Shown in pieces: positions 8,607-16,783 of a stretch of DNA of 64,000 nt; position 1 is the first letter of the stretch; each line of letters opens with the position of its first letter. Source of the stretch: Dolomitihabitans soli (lineage in GTDB: Bacteria; Actinomycetota; Actinomycetes; Streptosporangiales; Streptosporangiaceae); contig NZ_JAKNTW010000002.1 of NCBI RefSeq assembly GCF_022213955.1, positions 496,001 through 560,000 on the forward strand. The letters run 5' to 3'. A model generated the notes under the pieces. The model made no database searches and was not told the origin of the DNA. It was given only the letters and a program-made list of their open reading frames with translations. Position numbers and translations under genes: made by a program.

Positions 8607-9743
8607 ATGAGCGACGCCGGCATAGCCCGGCTCACGGCCGAGCTCGCGGGGACGGCGGAGGAGATGACCCGCTATCTCCGTGAGACCGCGGACTATGAGC
8701 GGGCCGACCGACTGTGGCCGGCCCACTACCTCGTCTTCGCCACGAATCCGCTCAGCGTCGCCTATGGGACGTGCGGCCCGGCGATGTTCCTCCGCTCCTC
8801 GTCGGGGCTCCCTGACGACGTGGTCGGCTGGATGCTGAAACAGCCGCTCAGCGTGGAGACCTACCCTCCTGGCCTGTACCTCGGCCTGGCCGGTATCGCC
8901 TGCGCGTTCCAGGAACTCGGTCTCACCGACGAGGCCGAGGCCACCATGGAGACGCTGTATCGATCGCCATTGCTCTACGAGGAACCCGGCGTCTTCCTGG
9001 GAGCGGCCGGATGGGGCCTGGTCAGCCTCCACTTCTTCGTCCGGACAGGCAGCCGGGTCTATCTGGACCAGGCCGTGCGGGCGGGGGAACACCTGTTGCG
9101 AACGGCCGAGTACGAGGGCGCGTCGTGCTTCTGGAGGTGCAACACAGACGAGAACGTGCACTACGGATTCGGATACGGGGCGAGCGGGATCGCTCTGTTC
9201 CTGCTGTATCTGCACATGCTGACGGGTAGGGCCGACTTCCGCGCGTGCGCGATCGGGGGCCTGGAGTTCGATCTAGCGAACAGGGTCGAGAACGAACTCG
9301 GCTGGCAGTGGAGGCGATTTCAGGGCGACGCCGTGCTGTACCCGTACCTGATCCATGGGAGCGCCGGAGTCGGCAGCACGGTCATTCGCTTCGCCCATGT
9401 TCTCGGGGTAGAGCGCTATGAGGCCGCGGCCCGGAAGATCGCCGACGACGTGCTGGTCAAGTACGCGTTCCTCCCCAGCCTCTTCGAAGGGCTGGCCGGC
9501 ATCGGGGAGTTCATGCTTGACATGTTCCGCTTCACCGGTGAGGAGCGGTTCCGCCGTAATGCCTTCGACATAGCGGAGTCGATCCTCTGGTTCAAGATCG
9601 ACAGGCCGCAGGGCGTCGCTTTCCCGGGCCGATGGCTCACTCGTATCTCCAATGACTACGCGACGGGCTCCGCGGGGATCGGCCTGTTCTTCACCCGCCT
9701 GCTGCGGCCCGGGCGGCGTCTTTTCGTCGACCTGCCGGAGTGA
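8607..9743 (+). CDS. Stand-alone LanC-like cyclase of the class III type
   Basis: A 378-aa alpha/alpha-toroid LanC-like protein. The ATG at 8607 has AAGGGG upstream; an alternative ATG at 8586 overlaps the previous stop (ATGA) and adds 7 residues. Toroid repeats are seen as YLGLAGIACAF, FLGAAGWGLVSL, GYGASGIALFLL, LIHGSAGVGSTV, LFEGLAGIGEF and ATGSAGIGLFF. The zinc ligands of class I/II cyclases (a Cys, then Cys-His before the last glycines) are absent: IHGSAG and FEGLAG take their place, as in the cyclase domain of class III LanKC. Together with the preceding protein it makes about 885 aa, the length of one complete LanKC. No transporter or protease gene follows. Confidence 0.88.
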   Translation: MSDAGIARLTAELAGTAEEMTRYLRETADYERADRLWPAHYLVFATNPLSVAYGTCGPAMFLRSSSGLPDDVVGWMLKQPLSVETYPPGLYLGLAGIACAFQELGLTDEAEATMETLYRSPLLYEEPGVFLGAAGWGLVSLHFFVRTGSRVYLDQAVRAGEHLLRTAEYEGASCFWRCNTDENVHYGFGYGASGIALFLLYLHMLTGRADFRACAIGGLEFDLANRVENELGWQWRRFQGDAVLYPYLIHGSAGVGSTVIRFAHVLGVERYEAAARKIADDVLVKYAFLPSLFEGLAGIGEFMLDMFRFTGEERFRRNAFDIAESILWFKIDRPQGVAFPGRWLTRISNDYATGSAGIGLFFTRLLRPGRRLFVDLPE

Positions 9744-9849
9744 CCACCTGGCCGAGGTGACCAGGCGAGCCCGGCCACCGCAGGAGACCGGGCCCGCGCT
9801 GGAGGAGGCCGCCACCACAATTGTCGTACCGGCGTGGGAGCCTGACTTC

Positions 9850-10296
9850 ATGGCGACTTCGAACGAGCCGGTGACGGTCCCGACTGACGCCAGCGTGGAC
9901 GATTTCCTCGCCGCAGTCCCTGGCGAACGCCGACGGACCGACGCGGAGCGCCTCCGCACGATTCTGTGCGAGGTGACCGGTGAACCTGCGGTGATGTGGG
10001 GTCCGAGCATCGTCGGTTTCGGCAGCTACCGCTACACCTACGCAAGTGGGCGCACGGGTGATTGGCCCCTGGCGGGCTTCTCGCCACGCAAGCAGCATCT
10101 TGTCGTCTACCTGGTGGGTGGGTTCGAGGAGCGGCATGCGTCAGTGCTCGCCCGGCTCGGTCCGCACGAGACCGGAAAGGGATGCCTCTACCTGAAACGG
10201 CTCGACGACGTCGACGAGCGCGCGCTGCGCGAGCTCATCGACCGCACGGTGCGCGTACACGAGGGCGTCGACCGGGCAAGCAACCGCGGACGATAG
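9850..10296 (+). CDS. DUF1801 domain protein
   Basis: A 148-aa soluble protein matching the DUF1801 (YdhG-like) family: SVDDFLAAVPGERRRTDAE at the start, then GPSIVGFGSYRY, SPRKQHLVVYLVGG and GCLYLKRLDDVD. The frame is open upstream to 9652, but that part overlaps the cyclase gene, so the ATG at 9850 is chosen. The family has no firmly established function. It follows the lanthipeptide genes in the same direction, but a role in the peptide pathway is unlikely. Confidence 0.82.
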   Translation: MATSNEPVTVPTDASVDDFLAAVPGERRRTDAERLRTILCEVTGEPAVMWGPSIVGFGSYRYTYASGRTGDWPLAGFSPRKQHLVVYLVGGFEERHASVLARLGPHETGKGCLYLKRLDDVDERALRELIDRTVRVHEGVDRASNRGR

Positions 10297-10602
10297 TCGT
10301 GCAGGTTCGACCGCCACCCCGGCTACGCCATGTCGGCCACCGTCGCGGCGTCGACGAACCTTCGGAGTGATCGCGTAGTTCGGTGGTGTCTCGCCCATGA
10401 GGTTTCGGACGAGGTAGTCCCATCGGCGCATCCATTACTGGGGGTCGTCGAAGGCCCACACGGCACAGGACTTCCCCCGACGCGTCAACTCCGACCTCGG
10501 TGTTCAGGCAGGGCGCCCGTTTCGAAGACGTATCTGGTATAGACCGGATACGGTTTCTCGTGGACAATCGGCGAAGCCCATAAGCCCATCGGGAGTCTTT
10601 CC
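10297..10602. other. Intergenic region with a possible decayed fragment
   Basis: Apart from the promoter of the following secreted-protein gene, no gene is supported. On the minus strand near 10370-10430 a short peptide-like stretch (DYLVRNLMGETPPNYAI) is readable and may be the residue of an older gene; I do not recognise it. Confidence 0.3.
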
Positions 10603-11643
10603 ATGCGTACCGTTCCGTCCATCGGGGCAGCTGCAGTCCTCTCCTTCGTTCTCGCCTTCACCGTCACCCCTGCCCGCCCTGCTGACGCCTCGGTCGCCGC
10701 CCTACCGGGCGGCAAGGCCACCTATGTCGTCTCGCAAGGTCATCTCAAGGCCGCCTCCAAGCAGAACTGGGTACGCCTGGGCAGCTATCGCTTCGCCCCC
10801 GACGGCAAGGTGACCGCGTCCCAGTACCTGTGGTGGCAACGTAACCCCGAGGCCAGGCAGCGCACCGGCATGACCCCCGACGGGGGTTGCACCACCAAGG
10901 CGGGCGGTTCCCAGTCGCGGCCCCGTACCTGCGAGGTACTCACCGCCGGAGGATTCACCGGCGCTCCCGACGAGAGCCGCACCGGGACGTACACCGTGTC
11001 CGGGAACGTGGTGAGCATCCGGTGGAAGATCGCCCAGACGTGGACGGAGCAGTGGTACGTACGGCCCTCCTCCGACGGGAAGCTGGCCCGCCTGGACCTG
11101 AAGCAGAGCACGCTGGCCACCAACGGGTACGGCTACGGCAGCAACGCCTCGCTCAGCACGCGGCGCGCGATGAGTTCGGTGAAGGCGTTCCCCGGCTCGC
11201 TCAGGCAGGATCTGACGAGCTGGGCGAACGGCAACCTCGTCACCTCCAGCAACCAGCCGTTCGGCCATTCGTCCTTCCGGAACTGCACCACCACCACCTC
11301 GTGCCTGACCTACCTGCAGCCCTCTTCCCGCGGTGCGTGCCAGAAGTCCGGCGGCTGCCCCAAGTACGGCGGCGGCACGAAGGCGAACGTGAGCTCCATC
11401 CAGTACTACCTCACGAAGATCTCCAACTCCGACCGCCGCGACACGTTGTGGCACTGGTGCACCTGCCTGGCGATGGAGCGCAGCCAGTTCTGCTACACCG
11501 GCAACTCCCACGTCAAGCCACTCATGCAGATCATCGATGACAAGGGGGCCTTCCGGGGCTGGGTCGGCGCCGAAGCCTCCTTCTCGACCGGCACCCGGGG
11601 AGCGGACATGATGGCGGTGTTCCGCATCACCGACTTCCGCTGA
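10603..11643 (+). CDS. Secreted cysteine-containing protein of unknown function
   Basis: A 346-aa protein with a Sec-type signal peptide (a basic residue after Met, a hydrophobic run VLSFVLAFTVTP, and an Ala-rich cleavage area near PADASVA). The mature part has many aromatic and Ser/Thr residues and about ten cysteines, several in close pairs (CTTTTSCLTY, CQKSGGC, WHWCTCLAM), suggesting disulfides in an extracellular protein. No catalytic motif is recognised. The ATG at 10603 has GGGAG upstream. It is followed by a GntR regulator gene in the same direction, 38 bp away. Confidence 0.72.
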   Translation: MRTVPSIGAAAVLSFVLAFTVTPARPADASVAALPGGKATYVVSQGHLKAASKQNWVRLGSYRFAPDGKVTASQYLWWQRNPEARQRTGMTPDGGCTTKAGGSQSRPRTCEVLTAGGFTGAPDESRTGTYTVSGNVVSIRWKIAQTWTEQWYVRPSSDGKLARLDLKQSTLATNGYGYGSNASLSTRRAMSSVKAFPGSLRQDLTSWANGNLVTSSNQPFGHSSFRNCTTTTSCLTYLQPSSRGACQKSGGCPKYGGGTKANVSSIQYYLTKISNSDRRDTLWHWCTCLAMERSQFCYTGNSHVKPLMQIIDDKGAFRGWVGAEASFSTGTRGADMMAVFRITDFR

Positions 11644-11681
11644 CCGGCCGGGACTCGACCAGCTGAGGCTAGAGTCGGGCC

Positions 11682-12440
11682 ATGGCGCGCACGCCTCATG
11701 ACAGCTTCCACGATCTCGCGTTACCGGAGTCGCTCGAAGCAGACCGTAACAAGGGTGACCAGATCAGGGAGATCCTGGAATTCTTGGTGCGCGCCCTGCC
11801 GCCGGGCACCCTGCTGCCGTCCGAGCGGTCGATCGCCGAGCGCTACCAGGTGGCCCGGGGAACGGTCAGGCAGAAGGTCGATGAGCTGGTCATGCTGGGG
11901 CTGATCCGGCGCTCCAGCGGGTCGGGCACGTTCGTCGCCGAGCCGAAGCTGCAGCAGGGCACCATCATGGCCTCCTTCAGCGAGGAGATGCGGGCCAGGG
12001 GAAAGAGGCCGGCGGCCCGCATCCTGTCGGCGCGCACCCGCAGGGCCGGCGCCGCGCTCGCCGAGCGGCTCGGCATCGGCGTGGGAGGACGCGTGATCGA
12101 GCTGCGCAGGCTTCGTTCGGCAGACGGCACGCCGATCGCCATCGAGCACACCTACCTGTCCGCGCGGCGCTTCCCCGACCTGACGCGCGTGCTTCGTGAT
12201 GACATGTCGTTGTACGCCACGCTGAGCGAGCGCTGGAATGTCCAGGTCGCGCGCGCCGCGCACCGGGTCTCCGCCATCGCCCTCGGCGAGGAGGAGGCGA
12301 ACCTGCTCGGCGCCGCGCCGGCCCTGCCCTCCTTCCTGGTGGACAGGCAGGCCTGGGACCGGCTCGGCGCCGTGGTCGAATGGGGACGCTCCACCTACCG
12401 CGGCGACTTCTACGACGTCGTCTTCGAGGTCGGCACCTGA
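11682..12440 (+). CDS. GntR/HutC-family transcriptional regulator
   Basis: A 252-aa regulator with an N-terminal GntR winged helix (about 20-95: PPGTLLPSERSIAERYQVAR, then TVRQKVDELVMLGLI and SGSGTFVAEP) and a C-terminal UTRA ligand-binding domain (about 115-245: IELRRLRSADGTPIAIEHTY). HutC-type members respond to small ligands such as sugars or amino acids; the ligand here is unknown. It follows the secreted-protein gene on the same strand and converges with the cupin gene. Confidence 0.9.
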   Translation: MARTPHDSFHDLALPESLEADRNKGDQIREILEFLVRALPPGTLLPSERSIAERYQVARGTVRQKVDELVMLGLIRRSSGSGTFVAEPKLQQGTIMASFSEEMRARGKRPAARILSARTRRAGAALAERLGIGVGGRVIELRRLRSADGTPIAIEHTYLSARRFPDLTRVLRDDMSLYATLSERWNVQVARAAHRVSAIALGEEEANLLGAAPALPSFLVDRQAWDRLGAVVEWGRSTYRGDFYDVVFEVGT

Positions 12441-12486
12441 CGGAATGCCATGCGCCACACCGGGGAGGAGCGCAGGGGGACGGCGG

Positions 12487-12918
12487 TCAACGAGACGGGC
12501 CGGGGCGGTGCTCCTCCAGGTGCGGCAGGAGCACGGTGCTCTCCTGCTCACGAGGGTCGGTGCGGGCCAGCACCACCTCGGCGGGCTCGCTGTCGCTGAG
12601 GTTGACGGGCATGTGCGGGGTGCTGGCGGGAATGTAGATGAACTCCCCTTGGCGTGCTTCGAGGTAGTCGGCGAGGTTTTCGCCGTACCACGCGCCCACC
12701 GCGCCCTTGATGACGTAGATCGCGGTTTCGTGGTGGTCGTGTTTGTGGGCCCGGCCGCTACCGGAGGGAGGGATGGTCTGCAGGTGCATGCAGATGTTGC
12801 GCGCGCCGACGGTCTCGGCGGAGATGCCGGCGAAGAACTGCAGGTGCTGCTTGCCTTCGTACATCAGGGCCGAGCGGATGACGTGGCAGCGGTCGTCCTC
12901 GACTGGACGGGTGTCCAT
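12487..12918 (-). CDS. Cupin-domain protein
   Basis: A 143-aa single-domain cupin. The first metal-binding motif is readable in GSGRAHKHDHHETAIYVIKG (His cluster and Glu) and the second in GEFIYIPASTPHMPVN. The ATG at 12918 has AGGAGGG immediately upstream. It lies 13 bp downstream of the EF-hand gene on the same strand, so the two are probably one transcript. A sensor or isomerase role is possible; the sequence does not decide. Confidence 0.83.
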   Translation of the reverse strand: MDTRPVEDDRCHVIRSALMYEGKQHLQFFAGISAETVGARNICMHLQTIPPSGSGRAHKHDHHETAIYVIKGAVGAWYGENLADYLEARQGEFIYIPASTPHMPVNLSDSEPAEVVLARTDPREQESTVLLPHLEEHRPGPSR

Positions 12919-12931
12919 GGTCCCTCCTCCT

Positions 12932-13486
12932 TCAGAATCGGCCGAAGATCAGATTGCCGGGCGCCTGGGGATCGGCGCTGGTGTAGAACGTCCGCTGCGC
13001 CGCATGGATGTCACTGATTTCCAGGTGGTCGCTGTTGTCGGTGTCGAGCTGGTCGAACACCGCACGGCGTTCGGTCTCGGGCAGGGAGGTGATGCCGGGG
13101 ATGGTGGTGAACTCCTCGTAGGAGACCCGGCCGTCGCCGTCGGTGTCGCAGACGGTGAGCACGGCTTCGGCGATACGGCCAGCGGTCGCCGCGTAGCCGT
13201 GGGTGCGGAAGTCCTCGCTCGTGAGGTAGGCGATGAACTCTGCGCGCGTCAGACGCCCGTCGCTGTCGCCGTCGGCGCTGTGGATCAGCGCGTTCCACAT
13301 GCTCGCGTAGGCGGCCAGCACGTCGCGGCCCTTCGCCGAGTCGAGCGGCACGGCGAACACCTGCAGGAATTTCACGGCTGCGGCAGTGAAGTCATCGCGG
13401 GTGAGGAGACCGTCGGCATCGGCGTCGAACAGGGTGAATCTCTTGTCGAACTTCCGGGCGAGCACTTCGGACGTGGCGGGGGGCAT
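12932..13486 (-). CDS. EF-hand calcium-binding protein (calerythrin type)
   Basis: A 184-aa cytoplasmic protein with four EF-hand loops: DADADGLLTRDDF (about residues 20-32), SADGDSDGRLTRAEF, DTDGDGRVSYEEF and DTDNSDHLEISDI. This is the arrangement of actinobacterial calerythrin-like sarcoplasmic calcium-binding proteins; the second and fourth loops are less canonical. GGAGGAAG precedes the ATG at 13486. The upstream 240 bp are relatively AT-rich and should hold the promoter for this gene and the following cupin. Confidence 0.9.
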   Translation of the reverse strand: MPPATSEVLARKFDKRFTLFDADADGLLTRDDFTAAAVKFLQVFAVPLDSAKGRDVLAAYASMWNALIHSADGDSDGRLTRAEFIAYLTSEDFRTHGYAATAGRIAEAVLTVCDTDGDGRVSYEEFTTIPGITSLPETERRAVFDQLDTDNSDHLEISDIHAAQRTFYTSADPQAPGNLIFGRF

Positions 13487-13728
13487 GGCGCTTCCTCCAG
13501 AAGGCGGGGTACGTCCCCCCCATCATCACATATTGTCATTGATTGACTACTGTAAGTTCGCAAGATGTTTGGCGGATTCCGTCAAGTGCCGCCGCGACTT
13601 CCGCACGGCAAGCGGCCCGTGAATGGCACATGGATCACACGGTGCACAACGGCAACTGCAAGGTCATCTCCTGGCAATAAACGGTTCAGAGACTGGCCGC
13701 TAAGTGACGTCTGCGGAGGGGGACCACC

Positions 13729-14130
13729 TTGGAGATCGACCATGCAAGCATGGAGAGCAGTGGCGAGACGATCCACACTGAGGGCGGTGAATTCGGCCAG
13801 AGCGTCAGCCGGCTCCGCGCGCAGTTGGAACCTCTCATCTCCTACTTCGGCAACCCGGCGAGCGACGAGGCGGCCCAGATTTTCCGCAGGGGCGAGGACG
13901 GTCACCCCGGCTTCGACAGCGCCTACGAGGACCTGAGCACGGCCCTGAACAACCTCGGCGAGGCGTACAAACACATCGGCTCCGCCGTCGTGGCGATGAG
14001 CACGAACGTAAAGGCGGCCGATTGGGCCGACATGGTCGACACGAACGCTTACGTGAATGACCTGATCGAGTTATCGCAGCGCGAGAACGACGAGATCAGC
14101 GTGCCCACCACCCCGGTAGAGCAGAGCTGA
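13729..14130 (+). CDS. WXG100/ESX-like small helical protein
   Basis: A 133-aa, mostly helical, acidic protein. The TTG at 13729 is taken as start because GGAGGGGG lies 6 nt upstream; an in-frame ATG at 13750 has no such site. The size and hydrophilic helical pattern with a central FGNPASDEAAQIF break resemble the WXG100-superfamily partners encoded before type VII-secreted proteins, but no clear W-x-G is present. The next gene starts 12 bp downstream and contains a CpnT-like helical domain, so the two are likely co-expressed partners. Confidence 0.65.
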   Translation: MEIDHASMESSGETIHTEGGEFGQSVSRLRAQLEPLISYFGNPASDEAAQIFRRGEDGHPGFDSAYEDLSTALNNLGEAYKHIGSAVVAMSTNVKAADWADMVDTNAYVNDLIELSQRENDEISVPTTPVEQS

Positions 14131-14142
14131 GAGGAGGCGGAC

Positions 14143-15096
14143 ATGCCCATCGGGCTCGCGACCAAGGTCGCCCTAGGCGGTATGGCCGGCGCAGGCCTGG
14201 CAGGGGCGCTGGCACCCGAGTTCCTGTTCGGGATCTCCTATCTCGAAGGCGATCCGGACCGGATCCGCGAGGCGGCCGACGTCCTGGACGACATCGCCGA
14301 TGCGATCGACCTGCACTTCCAGGAGGCGAACGCGGCCGCCGAGGTTGTCTGGACGAAAAGCTCCGACGAAGCGGTCGACGCTTTCAAGACGTTCTGGAAT
14401 GACGAATTCGGCCCGGCGGTTCTCGCTGTCTCCCTCAAGCACCGAGACGCGGCCAATGCCTGCAGGGCCTACGCCGACGTCATCGAGCAGATCAATCACG
14501 CGCTGAAGGTGCTGTGTTGGATCATGACGGTGGACATGATGTTCACCATCGGGTACCAGGTGCTCACCTGGAAGCTCTTTCAGGCGATCATGAAGAGGCA
14601 GGCGCTCCTGCTCAAGTTGACCGCGCACCGTTTCGTCCGCCTGTTATTGCCCACATTCACCTACTGGGTCGCCGACAGCGTGGCGTACGCCACGAGCCAG
14701 GTGGTGCTGCCTCTGGGGCTCAACTACCTGGGCGGGATCAAGACAGACCTGTCCGGCAACGACGTCAGGTCGGTCGACTACAACCTCACCACGTTCCGCG
14801 AGCACTTCGTGGCGAACATGGCCTTCGACGGAGTCGCCGACGGCGCGGCGGCGCTGATGGCGAAGGTGCCCGGGCTGCGGGCTGTCGCCACCAACATCCC
14901 CCTGCCGAACGGGATGGCGCTGAACACCGGGAACTTCCTCCCCCGGCTGGCCGCCTCGACCACGTACTCGATGGCCTTGGACGCGCAGCACGGGGACAAT
15001 CCCCTGCCCGGCTCGGAGCACGGGCTGACCATGGAGGAGATGTATCAGAAGTTCATCATCCACGGGACGCGCAGCCTCATCCCGCGGGCCAGGTGA
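14143..15096 (+). CDS. CpnT-N-domain-like (WXG100-type) protein without a toxin domain
   Basis: A 317-aa protein; GAGGAGG precedes the ATG. After a Gly/Ala-rich N-terminus, residues about 30-130 form a WXG100-like helical hairpin (DPDRIREAADVLDDIADA, then VVWTKSSDEAVDAFKTFW and ACRAYADVIEQINHALK). Hydrophobic segments follow (CWIMTVDMMFTIGYQVL). This matches the N-terminal domain of CpnT-like exported proteins, which normally carry a C-terminal toxin or enzyme. Here the protein ends after about 150 further residues with no recognisable toxin. It may be a structural secretion partner or a decayed effector. Confidence 0.65.
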   Translation: MPIGLATKVALGGMAGAGLAGALAPEFLFGISYLEGDPDRIREAADVLDDIADAIDLHFQEANAAAEVVWTKSSDEAVDAFKTFWNDEFGPAVLAVSLKHRDAANACRAYADVIEQINHALKVLCWIMTVDMMFTIGYQVLTWKLFQAIMKRQALLLKLTAHRFVRLLLPTFTYWVADSVAYATSQVVLPLGLNYLGGIKTDLSGNDVRSVDYNLTTFREHFVANMAFDGVADGAAALMAKVPGLRAVATNIPLPNGMALNTGNFLPRLAASTTYSMALDAQHGDNPLPGSEHGLTMEEMYQKFIIHGTRSLIPRAR

Positions 15097-15134
15097 GCGA
15101 GGGGCCTGTGCCCGGACCGTGGGCCCCGCGCCGG

Positions 15135-15479
15135 CTATCGGCGCCGGCGGGGCTCACCCTGACGGTCGTCCTCGAGGTAGGGCCGCGTCACCTCCATGAG
15201 GCGCCGCGCCGCGTCCTCGGTCGCGCGGCGCGACAGGTCCATGATCACGTCGGCCAGCTCCTGCGAGCCCAACCTCATCGCCCGGGGGTCGATGTGCAGA
15301 GCGGTCAGCTGTCCCGAGGGCGAGGCCCGCACCTTGATCTTGCCATCCGAACTCGCCGCCCGGCCGACCACCTCGCCGACCATGCCGATGGCATCGGAGA
15401 ACTCCCTGGAGTTCGCCTGGAACTCCGCCATGAGCCGGTCGAGTTCAAGGTCGCCGGTGTGAAGATCACGTTCCGCCAT
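15135..15479 (-). CDS. YbaB/EbfC-family nucleoid-associated-type protein
   Basis: A 114-aa protein matching the YbaB/EbfC fold: an N-terminal helix (LDRLMAEFQANSREF), the beta strands GKIKVRASPSGQLTALHID and a C-terminal helix (LADVIMDLSRRATEDAARR). YbaB paralogues are often encoded beside WXG100/CpnT-type genes in actinobacteria, as here, convergent with the CpnT-like gene. The stop overlaps a strong GC hairpin (about 15124-15152) that may terminate both genes. Confidence 0.85.
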   Translation of the reverse strand: MAERDLHTGDLELDRLMAEFQANSREFSDAIGMVGEVVGRAASSDGKIKVRASPSGQLTALHIDPRAMRLGSQELADVIMDLSRRATEDAARRLMEVTRPYLEDDRQGEPRRRR

Positions 15480-15619
15480 GAAGCATTATCCACCCGATAG
15501 TCATACAAATTGCAATAGGCATAAAAAAGGCAAAATGCCTGACATACGGAATTCCGGGACCGTGCGGCGGCAGTCGCAGCGCGGTCATCGACAATTAACG
15601 AGAACGTGCAAAATCACCG

Positions 15620-16489
15620 TCAGCCGGCGTAGTCGAGGACCTCGCGCAGCTTGCGAGCGAAGGCCTCAGGCTGCCCGGCGTAGCCGAACTCGCCACCGAG
15701 GAAGCCACCGTGGTGGCTCGGGAAGACCGTCGCCTGCTGACCGAGCAGTTCGGCTGTCGCCACCGAGGTGCGTGCGGTGAAGGTATCCAGGGATTCCTCG
15801 CCCACGGCGATCACGACCCGCGTCGGCGCCGCGGTAAGCGCGTCGACGTCGGGCCGGTAGCTGCTGACCGCCCACGACCGGTCGGAGAGCAGCGGATCGG
15901 CACGGGAGCCGTCATCCTCGGCCGGCATCCCGAACGCGGCGGGATCCGGCGCGGGCTGGGCGAAGTAGTCGTCGGTGTACTCGCCCTGCCACGAGGTCAT
16001 CACCATGAAGGCCGCCATGCCGGCACCCCAGCCCTTGTCCTCGTACGCATCCCGGACGCCGGCCCGGACACGCTCGGCAGCCTGGGCATCGGGGAGCACC
16101 GGAATGAGCGGCGGCTCGTGCGCCACCAGGGTGGTCACGTCATCGGGGTACGCCGCCACGAGGGCGAGCGCGGTCACCGCACCGCCGCTGCTCGCGAACA
16201 TCTCGACCGGGCCCACGCCGAGCGCCTCGATGACGGCGTGCACGTCGGCAGCCTGGATCTCGGGCACATGGTCGACCCGGCCGTCCTTGCGGGTGCTGCG
16301 ACCGAGGCCGCGCGGGTCGTAGGTGACCACGGTGCGCTCGGCGAAATGCGACGCCAACGCGCCGAAGCCGCTGGCGTCCATGGGCTGGCCGATCATGACC
16401 AGCGGTGGGCGTCCGTCGGCGGCCGGCAGCGGGCCGTGGACGTCATAGGCGAGGTCGACCTCGGAAGTCTTGAGTATCTGCGTAGTCAT
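15620..16489 (-). CDS. Alpha/beta hydrolase
   Basis: A 289-aa hydrolase without a signal peptide. Visible features are the oxyanion region MIGQPMDASG, the second-strand motif VVTYDPRGLGRS, the nucleophile elbow MFASSGGAV with Ser in the usual place (A-S-S-G-G instead of G-x-S-x-G), and the C-terminal His in FPSHHGGF. The cap region is long and Trp/Met-rich. Substrate is not predictable. It is divergent from the beta-propeller pair, with about 290 bp between. Confidence 0.85.
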   Translation of the reverse strand: MTTQILKTSEVDLAYDVHGPLPAADGRPPLVMIGQPMDASGFGALASHFAERTVVTYDPRGLGRSTRKDGRVDHVPEIQAADVHAVIEALGVGPVEMFASSGGAVTALALVAAYPDDVTTLVAHEPPLIPVLPDAQAAERVRAGVRDAYEDKGWGAGMAAFMVMTSWQGEYTDDYFAQPAPDPAAFGMPAEDDGSRADPLLSDRSWAVSSYRPDVDALTAAPTRVVIAVGEESLDTFTARTSVATAELLGQQATVFPSHHGGFLGGEFGYAGQPEAFARKLREVLDYAG

Positions 16490-16783
16490 AACGGTGTAGA
16501 CCCCTTTCGTATCCAGAACTCATCGGACCCTACGCCCGCGCTCCGACATTTGACGGTCGACACTCGTCCGGGGGCAGTGTCCTGCGCTGATCGCCTCTGA
16601 CCGAGGGTGAGCTGTGGGCCGCCGCCCACGCGGAGACATCGCCCTCAGCGCCGTCCGCGTGTGAGTTCGCTCGGGGGCACGCGGCCCTGGTGTCGGGGAT
16701 TTCCGCGAAATCCTGCGATTGTCGGTGTTGATCCCTAGAGTCTCGGTCGTTCCGCTTGATCAACACCGCCGATCGGAGACGCC

